Assembly (NCBI GenBank): GCA_036365455.1
Contig: JAWQUS010000030.1
Location: forward strand, 18,682,001-18,746,000
Length of the DNA stretch: 64,000 bases
Reading direction: 5' to 3'
DNA from: Macrosoma leucophasiata
Taxonomy: Eukaryota; Arthropoda; Insecta; Lepidoptera; Hedylidae
In this document: positions 30,274-42,311 of the stretch, piece after piece
Layout of the letters: each line of letters opens with the position of its first letter
How positions within the stretch are numbered: the stretch's first letter is position 1
The notes under the pieces: model-generated
Told to the model about the DNA's origin: nothing
The model's input: the letters and a program-made list of their open reading frames with translations, nothing else
The model's database searches: none
Position numbers and translations under genes: made by a program

Positions 30274-33200
30274 GTAGAGAGTAGTTTAATTTTTATTCTT
30301 TGTAGACCTATTACCTCCATTTAATTCAACTTTTTTTTTTTGCTAAATGTTTTTTTGTGTGACAGTTCTTTTATTTTATTTTATTTTTAAAATAACTTAT
30401 TGTTTTGATTAGTTATTGTTTATTTTTTTTTTGTTGTTAAATCTTTACATAACTTTAATTATGCCTCATACAATATTGTTTTTAGGTAAATGTAACTGTA
30501 AAGTTTAACGCTTTCTCCCAGTGATCAACCAGCAGGACTGGCTCAATCTGATATTTTACAAAATTGTGTTTTTTTTTTAAGTTATATTTATAACACTGTA
30601 CTTTATCTTATTTTATCTCATTAATATAATAATATATTTTTAGTATTATAGTATCATATTATTTATTTATTAGAATTTTATGTTTATGTAATATTACCTA
30701 TTTATTATGTCTGATGATGATTCATATTATTCTGCTTGTACCTTTAATTTATCTTGTGATGACTCTTTTCAGGATTTTGAAACTCTAGGTAATTTATTGA
30801 ACAACACCCTAGGAAATGTGAAAAATTCGTAGAGTATTATACCCTCTCACTATAACGATTTCCTAGAAACCTTTTCTTCTCATTCTAAAATAGACGCTGT
30901 TTTAATTTCTGAGAGCTGGTTCAAGCCATCTCTCTCAAGTACGTCTTTTGGTCTCCCAGGGTTTGTCTTGCTGAGGAATGACAGAACCGGGAAGGGTGGA
31001 GGCGGGGATGCCATATATCTTCGAAGTAGCATTCCACACACTATTCTCTCTTCTTCACCTTCCTTGTACAACGCTTCGGCGGAATATCTGTTTCTAGAAA
31101 TCCAAGTGCATCACGTTAAGGTTCTACTTGGCGTGGTGTACTGTCCTCCTGGCACCGATTTTCATGCAGATCTTGAGCTGGTGTTGGATTCTTACTGTGC
31201 AGATTACACACATCACATCGTCATGGGTGATTTCAATGGGAATCTTTTAAATGTTACACCACAATCCTCCAGGCTTCAAAACATATTCGAGTCAGTCAAT
31301 CTTTCAATTCTGCCTTCTGGTCCAACTCATCATAATCTCAACATTTCTGACACTTGGCTTGACTTGATTGTTACGTCTTCTCTAAGTCGCGTAATCAAAC
31401 ACGGTCAAATACCGGCCCCTGGTTTTTCTCTTCATGATCTTGTTTATTTTGCGTATAAGCTTAAATTACCTACACCTAAGCCAGAAATAGTCTGGCTGCG
31501 GAATTTTAGCAGTATTAATTATGACTGCTTAAGAGCTGATGCTGCTCGCTTGGACTTCTTACCGGTTTATGATGCGTTGTCGGTTGATAAAAAACTTTCA
31601 CACTTCAATTCTCAAGTTCTGAAACTGTACGACGCACATGCACCGGTAAGGGCAGTCAGGTTGAAGCGGCCGTCTGCAACCTGGATAACAGCGGGTGTTC
31701 GCATGGCGATGAGGCGTCGAGATAGAACTTTCCGGGTCTTTAAGCGTGACAGGTGCGATGATAACTGGTGTTTGTATAAGGCTGCTAGAAACCGGTGTAA
31801 CCAAATGGTGAGAGCAGCCAAACGTCGATTTTTTGATAAAGTTGCAGATTCCTCTACAAAAGAAATATGGAAATTTCTGAACTCTCTAAGTTTCGGCAAA
31901 GCTGCCAAGCCTGTGGACGTTAACCTTTTTTCTCCCAATACTTTAAATTCTTATTTTTCTCATGTCTTTCCCCTTAACTCTTCTATAAAAATGAGAACTC
32001 TGTCGGATATTTCTCTCTTTACTCAAACTTCCACTGACTCTTTTATATTTTCTAAAATCGATGTAGAGGACACCCTAAAAATTATTAACTCCATAAAATC
32101 CTATGCGGTAGGCAGTGATGACATAAGTCGAATGATGATTATGCCTATACTCCAGTTCATTGTTCGCCCTTTAACTCATATCATTAATTATTTTTTAGAG
32201 TCGGGGGTCTTCCCTTTGATGTGGCAAAAAGCTTTTGTGGTCCCACTTCCAAAAGTTAATAACCCCCGCGAATTAAAGGAGTATAGGCCTATTTCAATAC
32301 TACCGTTTCTCTCAAAGACCCTCGAAGCTGTTGTCCATAAACATGTGTCATCTTACGTGCATGCAAACAATTTAATATCTTCGTTTCAATCCGGTTTTCG
32401 ACCTGGGCACAGTACCACCACTGCACTTCTTAAGGTTACAGAGGATATTAGGACTGGCATGGAGGATAAAATGGTCACTATTTTGGTACTTATAGATTTC
32501 TCAAACGCATTTAATATGGTAGACCATGATATCCTCCTTGCTATTTTGAAACACTTTAATTTTGTCCCTGTAGTGGTTGAATGGTTTTCCTCTTACCTTA
32601 AAGATAGACAGCAAGCGGTTAGGGCCAATGGGGTGTTTTCTAATTGGTGTAATCTAAGTGCGGGTGTTCCCCAGGGCGGCATTCTGTCACCCTTACTATT
32701 TTCATTGTTCATTAACATTCTTTCGACTATTTTGGACTGCTCTTACCATTTCTACGCTGATGACTTGCAACTATATTGTCAAGCGAGTGTAGTAAATATT
32801 GATAGTGCTGTTCATAGGATTAACAGTAACCTTAATAAAATTAGTTCTTGGTCACACAAATATGGCATCCAAGTTAATCCTAATAAGTGCCAAGCCATTA
32901 TAGTTGGTAGTTCACGCCAACTAGGGAAATTAAATTATAGTACCATCGCGCCTGTCCTGTTTGAAAACCAAATAATTTTACTTTCTACAGCTGTTAAAGA
33001 TTTGGGTTTATATATTGAGTCAACGCTAAGTTGGAGAGTACAGATCAGCGAGGTAAGTCGAGCCGTTTATGCCGCATTACATTCCCTGAACCGACTTAGA
33101 AATTTTCTGCCCATTGATACTAAGATTCGTCTTGTTCAGGCCCTCATTTTTCCCATTATTGATTATGCTGATGTGTGTGTGTGTTATTTGGATCTGAATG

Positions 33201-33940
33201 AGACCTTCTAGACAAACTTGATAGATTAATAAATAATGCAATCCGCTTCATCTTTTGTCTTCGTAAGTTTGATCATGTCTCTTTATTTCGATCAAAACTA
33301 AATTGGCTCCCAGTTCGACAACGAAGACAAACACGGCTTCTTTCTCAACTCTTTTCTATTCTTTCAGATCCTTGTACTCCTTTTTATTTAAAGTGTAAAT
33401 TTCAACATCTTTCATCTTCACACTCACTACTATTACGCTCTAGTGATTCTAACATCCTTTCCATCCCTCTTCATCGCACCGGCTTTATATCCAGGTCATT
33501 TGGCATTCAAGTAGTACGTTTTTGGAATGCTCTTCCGGAGGATATACGTCGACTCACTTCAAAGGCTGCTTTAAAAAAAAGAGTCAAAGCATACTTTCAA
33601 AAATAGTAAGTATCAGCAAAATCATCATCTATTATAAGCATATGTATATATCTATATCTATATATTTATGTATTATAATTTCATAATTTTAGTATTATAC
33701 ATATTTATAAAATTCAGAATATTATTTAGATATGTATTTAAGTATATTTCATTATAATATGTACGTACTGTTGAGTGTATGTATGAAGTCATTTTGTTTC
33801 CTAATTATTCATGAATTCCGCCAACCAATTTTTCTACACTAACAATGGTTGACTGGTAGAGAGCGCTTTTAGCGTTAAGTCCGCCATTTGCTCATATATT
33901 ATGTATATTGTGGCAATAAAGATTAAATAATAATAATAAT
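30274..33940 (+). mobile_element. Nearly intact EN-RT LINE
   Basis: About 3.67 kb: T-rich 5' region (30274-30706), one long EN-RT frame (30707-33606) and a 3' UTR ending GGCAATAAAGATTAAATAAT with (TAA)n. AAAAAGTA at 30266-30273 and 33941-33948 is a plausible 8 bp duplication in the poly-A of the REP-F. No ORF1 with zinc knuckles is seen. Confidence 0.85.
30707..33606 (+). pseudogene. LINE endonuclease-reverse transcriptase, two lesions
   Basis: About 966 codons from the ATG at 30707. Endonuclease: ISESWF near residue 67, YCPPGTDF (~144), MGDFNGN (~172), a DLIV box and SLHDLV in place of the usual SDH. Linker with basic residues (KRPSATWI). Reverse transcriptase: EYRPISILPFLSKTLE, QSGFRPGHSTTTALL, LIDFSNAFNMVDHD, GVPQGGILSPLLF and the catalytic YADD at 32753-32764. 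Thumb/C-terminus: LNWLPVRQRRQTRL after the shift. Only two lesions are visible: a TAG stop at 30830-30832 (codon 42) and a one-base loss near 33205, where the frame changes before continuing to the TAG at 33604-33606. All catalytic RT residues look intact. Jockey superfamily by architecture; clade not settled. Confidence 0.9.
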
Positions 33941-33949
33941 AAAAAGTAC

Positions 33950-34313
33950 ACTTTAAAAATAATTTTACAATAATCCATACAAAGAACACAACTTAAGCCT
34001 GTATATTTTCAAATTCCTCTCCAAAAATCCCGCTGACTCCTAACCCGCATCCCAAACGGGGACAAGACGACAATCTTAGATTGAAACGTTCATCAACCGA
34101 CCCACAGGATGCGCCCATTGCCGGATATTTGTTCCTTTATGATCTTCAATACAGTACAAACCTAGCTATTGTTATTTTACGTACTCCTTATACCCCTCCC
34201 ATTCCCTCTTGTGCGACACAGATGGCGTAAGACAGAGAAAGCTGCGGGAATAACGTTGCGTAAGTTATGATTTTGGGACAAGCCCCGGTCAGAGATTAAA
34301 TTAAATTTATTCC
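33950..34313. other. Unassigned
   Basis: GC-richer patch at 34022-34130 without second copy in the window; no gene seen. Confidence 0.4.
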
Positions 34314-34315
34314 TT

Positions 34316-34402
34316 AGTAGCTGTGCCCGCGACTTCGTCCGCGTGGTATTGAACAAAATTATTGTTCAGTATCTACGCGGACGAAATCGTGGACAGAGCT
34401 CG
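34316..34402. repeat. PAL-X, imperfect palindrome
   Basis: TAGCTGTGCCCGCGACTTCG on the left and its near complement GACGAAATCGTGGACAGAGC on the right surround ATTGAACAAAATTATTGTTC. Same design as 51920-52004. Followed to ~34620 by a repeat also seen at 52400-52490 (AAAACCGGTTATTTTTATAT, ACAAACAGACA). Confidence 0.8.
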
Positions 34403-34629
34403 TATCTATAATTCTTTACTAATATAATGTTATAAAGCTGAAGAGTTTTTTTTGTTTGCTTGAACGCGCTAATCTCAGGAACCACTGGTTCGATTTGACA
34501 AATTATTTCAGCGTTAGATAGTCCATTCATTTACGTATGCATTTAGTAAAAACCGGTTATTTTTATATTACAAACAGACAATTAAATTTCATTTATTTGT
34601 ATAGATGTATGGATGAAAATGGTGGTAAG

Positions 34630-35510
34630 TGATGGGCTATTACAATCCAGCTACAGGACAAAGGCGTGCTATTAGACAGTTGAATTGACTGCGGAATTTC
34701 TTAATTTCGGTTGGGTTTAAAGTTATTAATGAAGTGCGGTGTTTAAACGTGTGTAATATTAGAGGAAGGTTTAGGGCAGAATTTGTGTTGGTAATAACAA
34801 ACATTTTATTGAGGTTTTCATTGTGTTACTTAACTTCGAAAGAGGTTGTGTTCAATAAAATAATTTAATACAAGTTAAATCTAATCTAAAATGCTGTAAC
34901 TTCTTTTGTCCTAATCAGCAATTTGTCCGAAAGATGATTTGCCCGAATTTCGTGTCACATAATAAAATACGCCATAAAACAGCAATCTTAAGTACTACAA
35001 TATGCCCTATTTTTGCCGGGAACTTCTAAATGGTCTTAAGTAGTTTTAGTTAGACTGTATATAAGCATATATGACTGTTTGTTCTCCTCAAGAAAATAAA
35101 AATAAAATAAAATAAAATAATTATTGAATTCAAGAATATTCTTAAGACAAATCGAGATATTCGATAAGACTTTTATCGAAAACGGGTTTAATTAAAATTT
35201 TGCCCGTTTTCGATAAAAGTTGCAAATCCTATATCAAATTAAACAATTTTAGACTTTGTTATAAACGGAAATAGATGGTTTATGTTTATAATAATTTTTC
35301 AAACTGCTGTCAGACAAATGTCACCTCAGTCTGCCCGAGACCACGGAAGCTGAAAAGCGACCGAAAAGTCGGGTTCGATTTTAAATAATCATTTTAGTTT
35401 AATATACGCGAGATAAATCTGAAAACTAGTTTTATTTCAATGAGTGTAGCTCGTGAAAACCAAAGAACATACTATAAAAGGAAATAATCAGTGAAATATA
35501 AAAAAAATGA
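34630..35510. other. Unassigned with one strong hairpin
   Basis: No gene. 35169-35186 and 35203-35220 (ACTTTTATCGAAAACGGG and its complement) pair perfectly over 18 bp with a 16-base loop. Confidence 0.5.
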
Positions 35511-35514
35511 ACTA

Positions 35515-35605
35515 AACACTACCATTTGGCAACAAATAGGCGATGTGGTAGTTATTATTTCTTTCGTCCTCGAGCTCATATACTGGAACTCTACCATCAG
35601 TGTAC
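35515..35605 (-). repeat. REP-F scrap
   Basis: CACTACCATTTGGC and CTGGAACTCTACCATCAGT are the 5' part of REP-F with a large internal deletion. Confidence 0.5.
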
Positions 35606-35910
35606 TGGAAATCTACCAAAAATAACATACGAGTAGTTAATGTGTTTATTTTTAGAGTTACTTAATTTTTAACCGTTCTTCAAACATCATGGCAATCGCG
35701 TTCGATTTTTTCTTTTTAATGTCGCGTAGCTCTTAACAATTTCGTTTTCTTTGATAATATTTGACGGCAAGATTTACGGAGAATGAAAAATCTTAGCTTA
35801 TTTTATCCGCTTTATTTTCCTTGCTTGAAGTGTTTCGTTGCTATTTTGTTTAAGCGAATATTGTTTGTTTAAGCAATGATTTTGATTCATTTTTAGGTTT
35901 CTATTACCTT

Positions 35911-36028
35911 TTTTTTATGTTATGAAAGTGGCAAACAAGCATGCAGCTCACATTGATGTTAAGTGATGACTGCAGCCTATAGACACCCACAGATAAACCA
36001 AAGCTCAAAATGCAGATGCGTTACCACG
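35911..36028 (-). mobile_element. REP-F, 3' ~115 bp
   Basis: Poly-T then AAAGTGGCAAACAAGCATGC to ATGCAGATGCGTTACCAC; 5' truncated. Confidence 0.88.
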
Positions 36029-36117
36029 GACACGTGACCTGAATTGCGCCCGCTATTATTTTTGGGGACCCAATGACAGCTGTAATAAGCGCAATCATCG
36101 TTGTCAATGCAGCAGTT

Positions 36118-36232
36118 GGTCTGCGAGTGAGTGGGTGAGTGGGTAAGTGAGTGGGTGAGAGAGTGGGTGAGTGGGTGAGTGGGTGTGTGAGTGTGGGAGT
36201 GGGCGAGTGGGTGAGTTGGTAAGTGAGTTTAC
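36118..36232 (+). repeat. GAGTGGGT-type simple repeat
   Basis: Degenerate 4-8 bp repeats of GAGT/GGGT over ~110 bp, strongly purine-biased on the plus strand. Confidence 0.9.
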
Positions 36233-36261
36233 AAAATTGCAATAGTTCTGAATGTATCTAT

Positions 36262-36322
36262 GTATGTTTGTATCTTTACGCTAGGTCCCTAACGGGGAAG
36301 GCAGAGAGTGTGGAGCGCCAGA
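36262..36322 (-). repeat. REP-N 3' end
   Basis: Minus strand GGCGCTCCACACTCTCTGCC then CTAGCGTAAAGATACAAACA. Confidence 0.8.
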
Positions 36323-36779
36323 AAAAATAAATAAATTATCATGTTTGTAAGCGATAGCGCAATAAATTAATATTGTATTTTACCACATAAATAATAGTAC
36401 TTTTTATGCTGATAAATTAAAGCAATTCGTGTAAAATTATTCCCCACCCCAACCATTGCAAAAAACAAAAATTCACTACGTTAATATTCAAGTTTTCACC
36501 GGCACTCCCGGAGTGCAACCTCTATTACTTCACAACATAGGTATAGGGCAATGTTTTCTATCAACTTCCTACCAAACACCCGAGTCATCGTTCAATTATG
36601 TTGATGAGGTGGTATGAAAAATTCTCGACTGATTTATCGCGATCTTCCACCGGTACTTAGGGATTCTTCCGTAATTACAAATATCTCTGTCAAGGAATTT
36701 AATTATATGAAGCGAATGTGTTTGGCGCGTTAATGACAGACTTTTGTTTTATTTGGATGACTGTAGATGAGGATATACA
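36323..36779. other. Unassigned
   Basis: No gene or recognised repeat. Confidence 0.4.
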
Positions 36780-37029
36780 GTACTCAACAATTAATATTGC
36801 ACATCGAGCCTGCGAAAGAGACGATCGGCTTGTTTCGACTTCGTAGAGCGTTATCTCTGTTGCACACTGCCTACGTAAGCAGTGACAGGCCGGTATTGGT
36901 CAAAACTTGATGAAAATGGTCGACAAACGTCAAATAGGTACGGTGCGAAAGAGATAACGCTCTACAGACCCGAAATAAGCCGAAGCCTCTTTCCTATGCG
37001 CGATGTGCAATGTTTATTGTTGAGCACTT
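36780..37029. mobile_element. MITE-K, complete
   Basis: Arms from GTACTCAACAATTAATATTG and the complement of CAATGTTTATTGTTGAGCAC continue inward for ~75 bp (to TAGAGCGTTATCTCT) with mismatches. ~250 bp. No clear target duplication. Confidence 0.8.
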
Positions 37030-37039
37030 TAAATGTCGG

Positions 37040-37115
37040 TACGTGACAACCCCACCGCCCACTGATGGAGTTCCGCTAGTGTGGTCAGTCTACCGAACTA
37101 TGGCGGTTAAAGCTG
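37040..37115 (+). repeat. REP-B scrap
   Basis: CACCGCCCACTGATGGAGTT and GTCAGTCTACCGAACTATGGCGGT resemble 5060-5135. Confidence 0.55.
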
Positions 37116-37149
37116 CGCGTTATTCGCTACCGACGGCGACGGCAACGTG

Positions 37150-37352
37150 CCACTGTACAAATATCAACAGTATGGAAACTACGTACAAAACGTTGAAACG
37201 GCACACTCACGCAAACACGCGCATCGACGAGGCCCGTAAGCGGTTCTCGCGGTGCTGCAGTAGCGAGTCGCTTGCTACTCGAGCGTCGATGCGTGTGTGC
37301 CATTTCGAACGTTTTGAACGTGGTTTCCATACTGTTCATATTTGTGCTGTGG
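37150..37352. mobile_element. MITE-M, second copy
   Basis: Inverted arms of ~70 bp (CACTGTACAAATATCAACAG / complement at right) around a GC-rich centre (CGGTTCTCGCGGTGCTGCAG). ~80% similar by eye to 22721-22934. Confidence 0.82.
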
Positions 37353-37621
37353 ACTTGGAGAGCGGAATTACAGCGCAGATTTTGCTCAGGTATTTTGTAT
37401 TCCGTGACTAGATTGGAACATAGTCGCGGAACTACATGTTGGTACCGCTCCCCATACATAATTATATAGGAACCGCTCTCCACGTCGATAGCTAATAACG
37501 CGCGTAGGACTTAAACCATTAGCGGCAGCAGTAAATGCAATAACGCGCAATGTGCAACAAATAACGTCCGATAGAACTGTCGCTACTATCGCCAACCCGT
37601 TCGCCAATTATGGTGTGGCGA

Positions 37622-37852
37622 TTTTTTTTTCTGTTATAAAAGTGGCAAATCAAGCATGCAGCTCACATCGATGTTAAGGGATGACTGCAGCCTATAGACA
37701 CCCACAAAAAGACCAGAGTTCAAAATGCAGATGCGTTACCACTCCTGAGGCCTAAGGTATTATGCTTCTGTGCCGGGAATTACAGGGCTGTACATTACCA
37801 CCTGACCGGAACACGATAGTGCTGATCACTACCATTTAGCGGTAAGTAACTA
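37622..37852 (-). mobile_element. REP-F, 5'-truncated
   Basis: Poly-T to ATTTAGCGGTAAGTA; the first ~60 bp of the unit are missing. Confidence 0.9.
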
Positions 37853-37902
37853 TGTATTTGTATTGTGGTGTATTCTCCCCTCATGGCGCACAACCTTGTT
37901 GT

Positions 37903-37960
37903 AGGCATCGTAGGGAAGACTTTTGTCCACCAGCTGGACAAAAGCCTTCTCTACGATGCC
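37903..37960. repeat. Palindrome from a LINE 3' end
   Basis: Arms 37903-37929 and 37934-37960 (GGCATCGTAGGGAAGACTTT and its near complement) with a 4-base centre and about three mismatches. The CTTTTGTCCA...CAG motif is the LINE 3'-end style also seen in REP-B. Confidence 0.8.
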
Positions 37961-37969
37961 CATTCTTCG

Positions 37970-38335
37970 TCTATCAGTTGAAGTGATGATAAAATATGGA
38001 TAAAGAATGGTAGTATTAAACATACATCGGTATATTTTTTTAAAAACAATTAATTTTATGATTGTTTTATGGGATTGTGACAGGATTTCATTTCCTTCAG
38101 TTTGAGAGTGTAATATTTCTCATTAGATAGTATCTCAAAAAATTGTTAAGGAAAATATGGTATCGTGTTTTGCAATTTACGACCCGTGACCCAATTCCCG
38201 ATAATTGAAAATTTGTATAAACAACGATATTTTTCGTGATACCAAATATCAATTATTTTTGGTTTGGAATTTCGGATTCGAATTCAATATTGTCCATGTA
38301 CTAAAGAGAAGATGGGTATTATTCTATTGTCATCA
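37970..38335. other. Unassigned
   Basis: AT-rich; no gene or repeat recognised. Confidence 0.4.
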
Positions 38336-38636
38336 TAACTGCTTCAGTAGCCTAGTGGTATCAGGCCACTAATACTACGCTGGAGTCCGATAGGGTTCGA
38401 TTCCCAGGTCAGGGCTATCAGAGATAATGGTGTAAAATGTAATGTCTGGTTCTATTGGGATATTTTCATTTTCAGGAAGAAGTCAATACGTCGGAATTTG
38501 GTAATGTGCCCGGAGATGTCAACAGGCTCGCCACATGTTACATGGGTCAAAAACGTAACTGGTGAATAGAGGGTGTTTGCATGTATGCTTGTATGCATTA
38601 TGCTACCCCTTCTGCGATTACAAGCGTAAAGTTACG
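38336..38636 (+). mobile_element. tSINE-I, diverged full-length copy
   Basis: A box TAGCCTAGTGGTATCAGG, B box GGTTCGATTCCCAGG, complete body and end (CAAGCGTAAAGTTACG). Confidence 0.88.
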
Positions 38637-38639
38637 TTT

Positions 38640-39828
38640 TTTTCATCAAAATAATGTATAGTTCTTGCAATTAACGAACGCTGCCGGCGCTTTGTTGTGG
38701 TTAGACGAGGCTATGTGTACATTTACAGTGCGGGAATGTGCGTGCCCTATGGAGAATCCATTGGCGCGTCACACATATGCATTAACTCGAATACAGACAT
38801 GCCTCTACTACAAGCAAGCGTTCATCGCGTCCGTGAATCTTTACGTGAATTGAATCTTTCCTTACTTTCTAATGGGTTACTGTTTGAAGTTATCTATTAG
38901 AGTCCATCGTCTATTTTTCTTTTAATGCAAACTAGAGGAATAAAATACTGCAAGCAAGCAATTTACAATTTAATTGTTTTGTGGTATACAATGCAAATGC
39001 GAGACGAGTAAAATACTGTTGATTAACAATTATTTAGCTTCTTAAATAACTTAATTTACGATTAATTTCTAATGACAATAAATTATCTGCAGCATTGAGA
39101 ACACATCATAACTTGTACATTTTTTATTAATATTTATTTAATCATAAAAAAAATAAACATTTTGTGCGCCGATGTTGCTTCACATGCTCCATCTCGAAAT
39201 TCACCCGCGGAAGCTTATTTTCAATATTCAATTAAAATTATAAATAACACAGATATAGTTTTGGACGACAGTAGGTACCTTATAATTGGAAATTGCCTCC
39301 TTTTTAAATGGCTTTTGTTTGAATTTGTTAATTTTTTACGGTTTTTGCAAATTTCTAAATATAAACAACATTTGCCACCTTTTAAGCGCTTCAAAACGGT
39401 TTTATTCTAGACATTATTCCGTATCGAATGAACCATCGTACATATTGTAACGACCATTATATTTTTCACCATTTTCAACTTGTGAACTAAACTAAAATGA
39501 AGTCTGTATTTTTGATTTCGCATACCACAAACATGCAATTCATGTTGGTGGTATACCGCTTGTTTCTAACAAAAAAAATATGCTTCCTAGCAGCTTTCAC
39601 AACAAAAAACATGTAATTAAATGATTCAACAGATGTCAAAAGCCTAAAAATGTTTAATCTTGACCAAATGATACATGAACTTGAATACCGGTTGCATAAT
39701 CAACAGGTTCTCTCGTTGGGCCGTTGACTTATCTATTGGGACACAAAACGCCGCGTTTTGTGATCGAGATGTCGACTTATATAATCGACGTGAACGAATT
39801 TAGTTAAATAGTAGTTTGACAAAACTTT
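38640..39828. other. Unassigned, 1.2 kb
   Basis: Two overlapping short frames at 38665-38900 and an 82-codon frame at 39162-39410 have no domain I recognise. The latter reads SPAEAYFQYSIKI then a GTACCT that could be a splice donor, but no acceptor fits. I do not call a gene. Confidence 0.4.
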
Positions 39829-39829
39829 T

Positions 39830-40074
39830 TACTGATGGTAGAGCTCCTGTGACGGAGCTCGCGGGCGTAGGCACCACCGCATTACCTAATATACTTGCCG
39901 CTAAATGGTAGTGTTTAGCACTATCGTGTTCCGGTCAGGTGGTAATGTACGGCCTTATAATTTCCGGCACAGAGGCATAACACCTTAGGCCTCAGGAGTG
40001 GTAACGCATCTGCATTTCGACCTTTGTCTAAGTCTGGGTGTCTATAGACTGCAGTCATCACTATAAAAAAAAAA
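39830..40074 (+). mobile_element. REP-F lacking its last ~45 bp
   Basis: ACTGATGGTAGAGCTCCTGT to GCAGTCATCACT, then straight into poly-A. Confidence 0.88.
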
Positions 40075-40165
40075 TTAAAAATGAAGGGAACATTTTTGTG
40101 TCGAAATTTGGTACACCTAATTAGATACGTAAATAATTTTATCGTGAACATCAATTATTACGTAG

Positions 40166-40270
40166 AGGGTGGTAACAAGCATGCAGTTCACCTCAATGTT
40201 AAGTGATGACTGCTTCCCATAGACATCTACACAAAAACCAGTGGTCAAAATGCAGATGCGTTGCCACCCG
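40166..40270 (-). repeat. REP-F 3' fragment, diverged
   Basis: GTAACAAGCATGCAGTTCAC to ATGCAGATGCGTTGCCACC. Confidence 0.75.
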
Positions 40271-40792
40271 TTAGACACTTGTTCTTACGTCTCTGAGACA
40301 GTTTGGTGTAGCCTCTTAATTTTGGTACTTCATTTTGTCCCTCTGGATTGAATGCCTAATGACTGATGTGTATCGCTTGCACTAACTTGATTTCCGAAGT
40401 TATCGTACCCCCCGAATAAGCTGGTGGAGATCAATTTATGGTCGAAGAAGACGCCGGCGTCGAGAAGTAAACACCAAACCTGACCACGTGCGTCGACAAG
40501 AACAATAACCAGATCTGCGGTTGCCATTATTATTATAAAATGTAAACTGTATGCTTCTTTGCCACTTAAAGACAAAAAAAATCATTTTTGGGATGAACAC
40601 TAAAAGAAACTAAGAAATAGGACCCTAGTTCGATTTAGATGACAGAGTTCACCCAATTTGCTGGCAGTGCAGCGCACATCATTAATTGGAGGATGTCTTA
40701 ATCCCGCTACACTCACGCATGCACTAGGATCGCTGTGACCTACAAAGTAGCCTGACTAACGACAGTCTAGAAGTCTAGACGAAATAAAATTC
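40271..40792. other. Unassigned with an 81-codon minus frame
   Basis: The frame 40575-40330 (-) contains ADLVIVLVDARGQVWCLLL and DHKLISTSLFGGY, with no match I recognise. It could be part of a repeat whose other copies are outside the window. 40530-40570 resembles the end of REP-F. Confidence 0.35.
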
Positions 40793-41058
40793 TTTTTGGC
40801 AAGCAAGCACGCAGTTCACATTGATGTTAAGCGATGACAGCAGTCTATAGACACCTTACACAAAGACCAGAGGTGAAAATGCAGATTCGTTACCACTTCT
40901 GAGGCCTAAGGTGTTATGTCTCTGTGCCGGAAATTACAGGGCCGTACATTGCCACCTGACCGGAACACGACGGTGCTGAACACTACCATAGGCAAGTATA
41001 TTAGGTAATGAAGTGGTGCCTACGCTTGCGAGCTCCTTCACTGGAGCTCTACCACCAG
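40793..41058 (-). mobile_element. REP-F, near full length
   Basis: Minus strand CTGGTGGTAGAGCTCCAGTG to GCCAAAA; short internal deletion in CTAAATGGTAG. Confidence 0.9.
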
Positions 41059-41182
41059 AAAAATGTAATAGGGATTACAGGCATAAAGTTACGATACGAT
41101 TAAATTGACATAGTAATCGATGAACATACATAAAAAAAAATGTTTTATTATATTTCGCAATTGCACATGCTTATAAAAGAAA

Positions 41183-41450
41183 AAAACGTAACATCACTCG
41201 AGCATACATGCAAACACCCACGATTCGCCGGTTACTTTTTGGCCCATGTAACAGGTGGCGAGCCTGTTGACATCTCCGGGCACATTACCAAACTTTGAGG
41301 TACTGGAAAATTTCCAGAAAATGGAAAAATCCCAATAGAACCAGAGATAAAGGCTTTTTCACCATTATCTCTGATAACCCCCTACCCGGGAATCGAATCC
41401 AGGACCTCAGCGTAGTAGTAGTGGCCTGCTACCACTAGGCTACCCAGGCG
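41183..41450 (-). mobile_element. tSINE-I with 14 bp duplication
   Basis: GCTTATAAAAGAAA at 41169-41182 and 41451-41464. The last ~45 bp of the body are shortened at the tail side; head boxes intact (TAGCCTAGTGGTAGCAGG). Confidence 0.93.
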
Positions 41451-41464
41451 GCTTATAAAAGAAA

Positions 41465-42311
41465 TTAAAAAAAAAACATAGATACAGCCGAATAGGACAT
41501 CCTTCTTTGAAGTCGGTTAAAAATAAAGAAACGGTTGAAAGTATACAGTGCCAAAATATTTGTATGATTTATTTTTACCCAACCCAAGAATAATTTAATG
41601 TTATAACTTACAATTTTTTATTTTATTTTCAGGTAACAACGACCTCGCCGTCGTAATTATTGGAACGGACCGGTATGCCACCTTATTACAATGCTCTAAG
41701 GTCCTTTGTTTAATAATTTATTATTAATATTAAGGATGCACCGACCTTTGCATCACCTTTTACAATTTGTTATTATTAAAGTCGGTATTATCAGTAATAT
41801 AATCAGTATTAATAATGTATATTTATGCTGCTTTATCAGCTTACTTTTTTGCATAACGTAGCTTATACTTTTTTTATATAAGAGTTTTTTTTTGTATTAT
41901 TAACCCTTAACATAGATTTATTTTTGTTTTGTTACGTACATTTTAAATGTTTTTTCTTTTCCTTTTTTTTCTATTACTTTTTTTTTGTTATTTTTATGCA
42001 GTACCTAGTAATGGAATGTCGGCTGCACCAGTAAAATGTTTTTCCTTTCTTTTTTCGTTCGTTACAAGGAATCTTTATAGTTTAGCTATGTCCGTCCGTC
42101 TGTTTTTTTAGTGTACTTCCCGTAGAAGTAAAGATTGCATGATTTATTTTTCTCACACAACCTACGAGTATAGTGTAAGGTGTCATCTGTGGTCTTTGAA
42201 TAACAAACGTTATTTGAGAACACAGTTTCTTGATTTCGAAAAGCGTTTGTGAAATATTAAGCATTTAAATGCATTTTTTTGTTAAAAACAAGTCCCTCTA
42301 CCCTCTGTCGC
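41465..42311. other. Unassigned, T-rich
   Basis: A pyrimidine tract plus CAG at ~41620-41633 is followed by GTAACAACGACCTCGCCGTC, an apparent short GC-richer segment, then ~600 bp of T-rich DNA. It could be a terminal exon, but I see no conserved protein. Confidence 0.35.

Noticed and set aside
35169..35220. Rho-independent terminator
   Set aside because: Eukaryotic context with no gene upstream; left as an unexplained hairpin.
37010..37607. Overlapping 60-130 residue frames on both strands
   Set aside because: They arise from the inverted arms of MITE-M, which are open on both strands by symmetry.
39162..39410. Possible internal exon (SPAEAYFQYSIKI...)
   Set aside because: No acceptor site in phase and no recognised domain; kept only as a note.
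41620..41700. Terminal exon after a TTTTATTTTCAG acceptor
   Set aside because: The predicted ~25 residues match nothing I know and the motif is common by chance in T-rich DNA.
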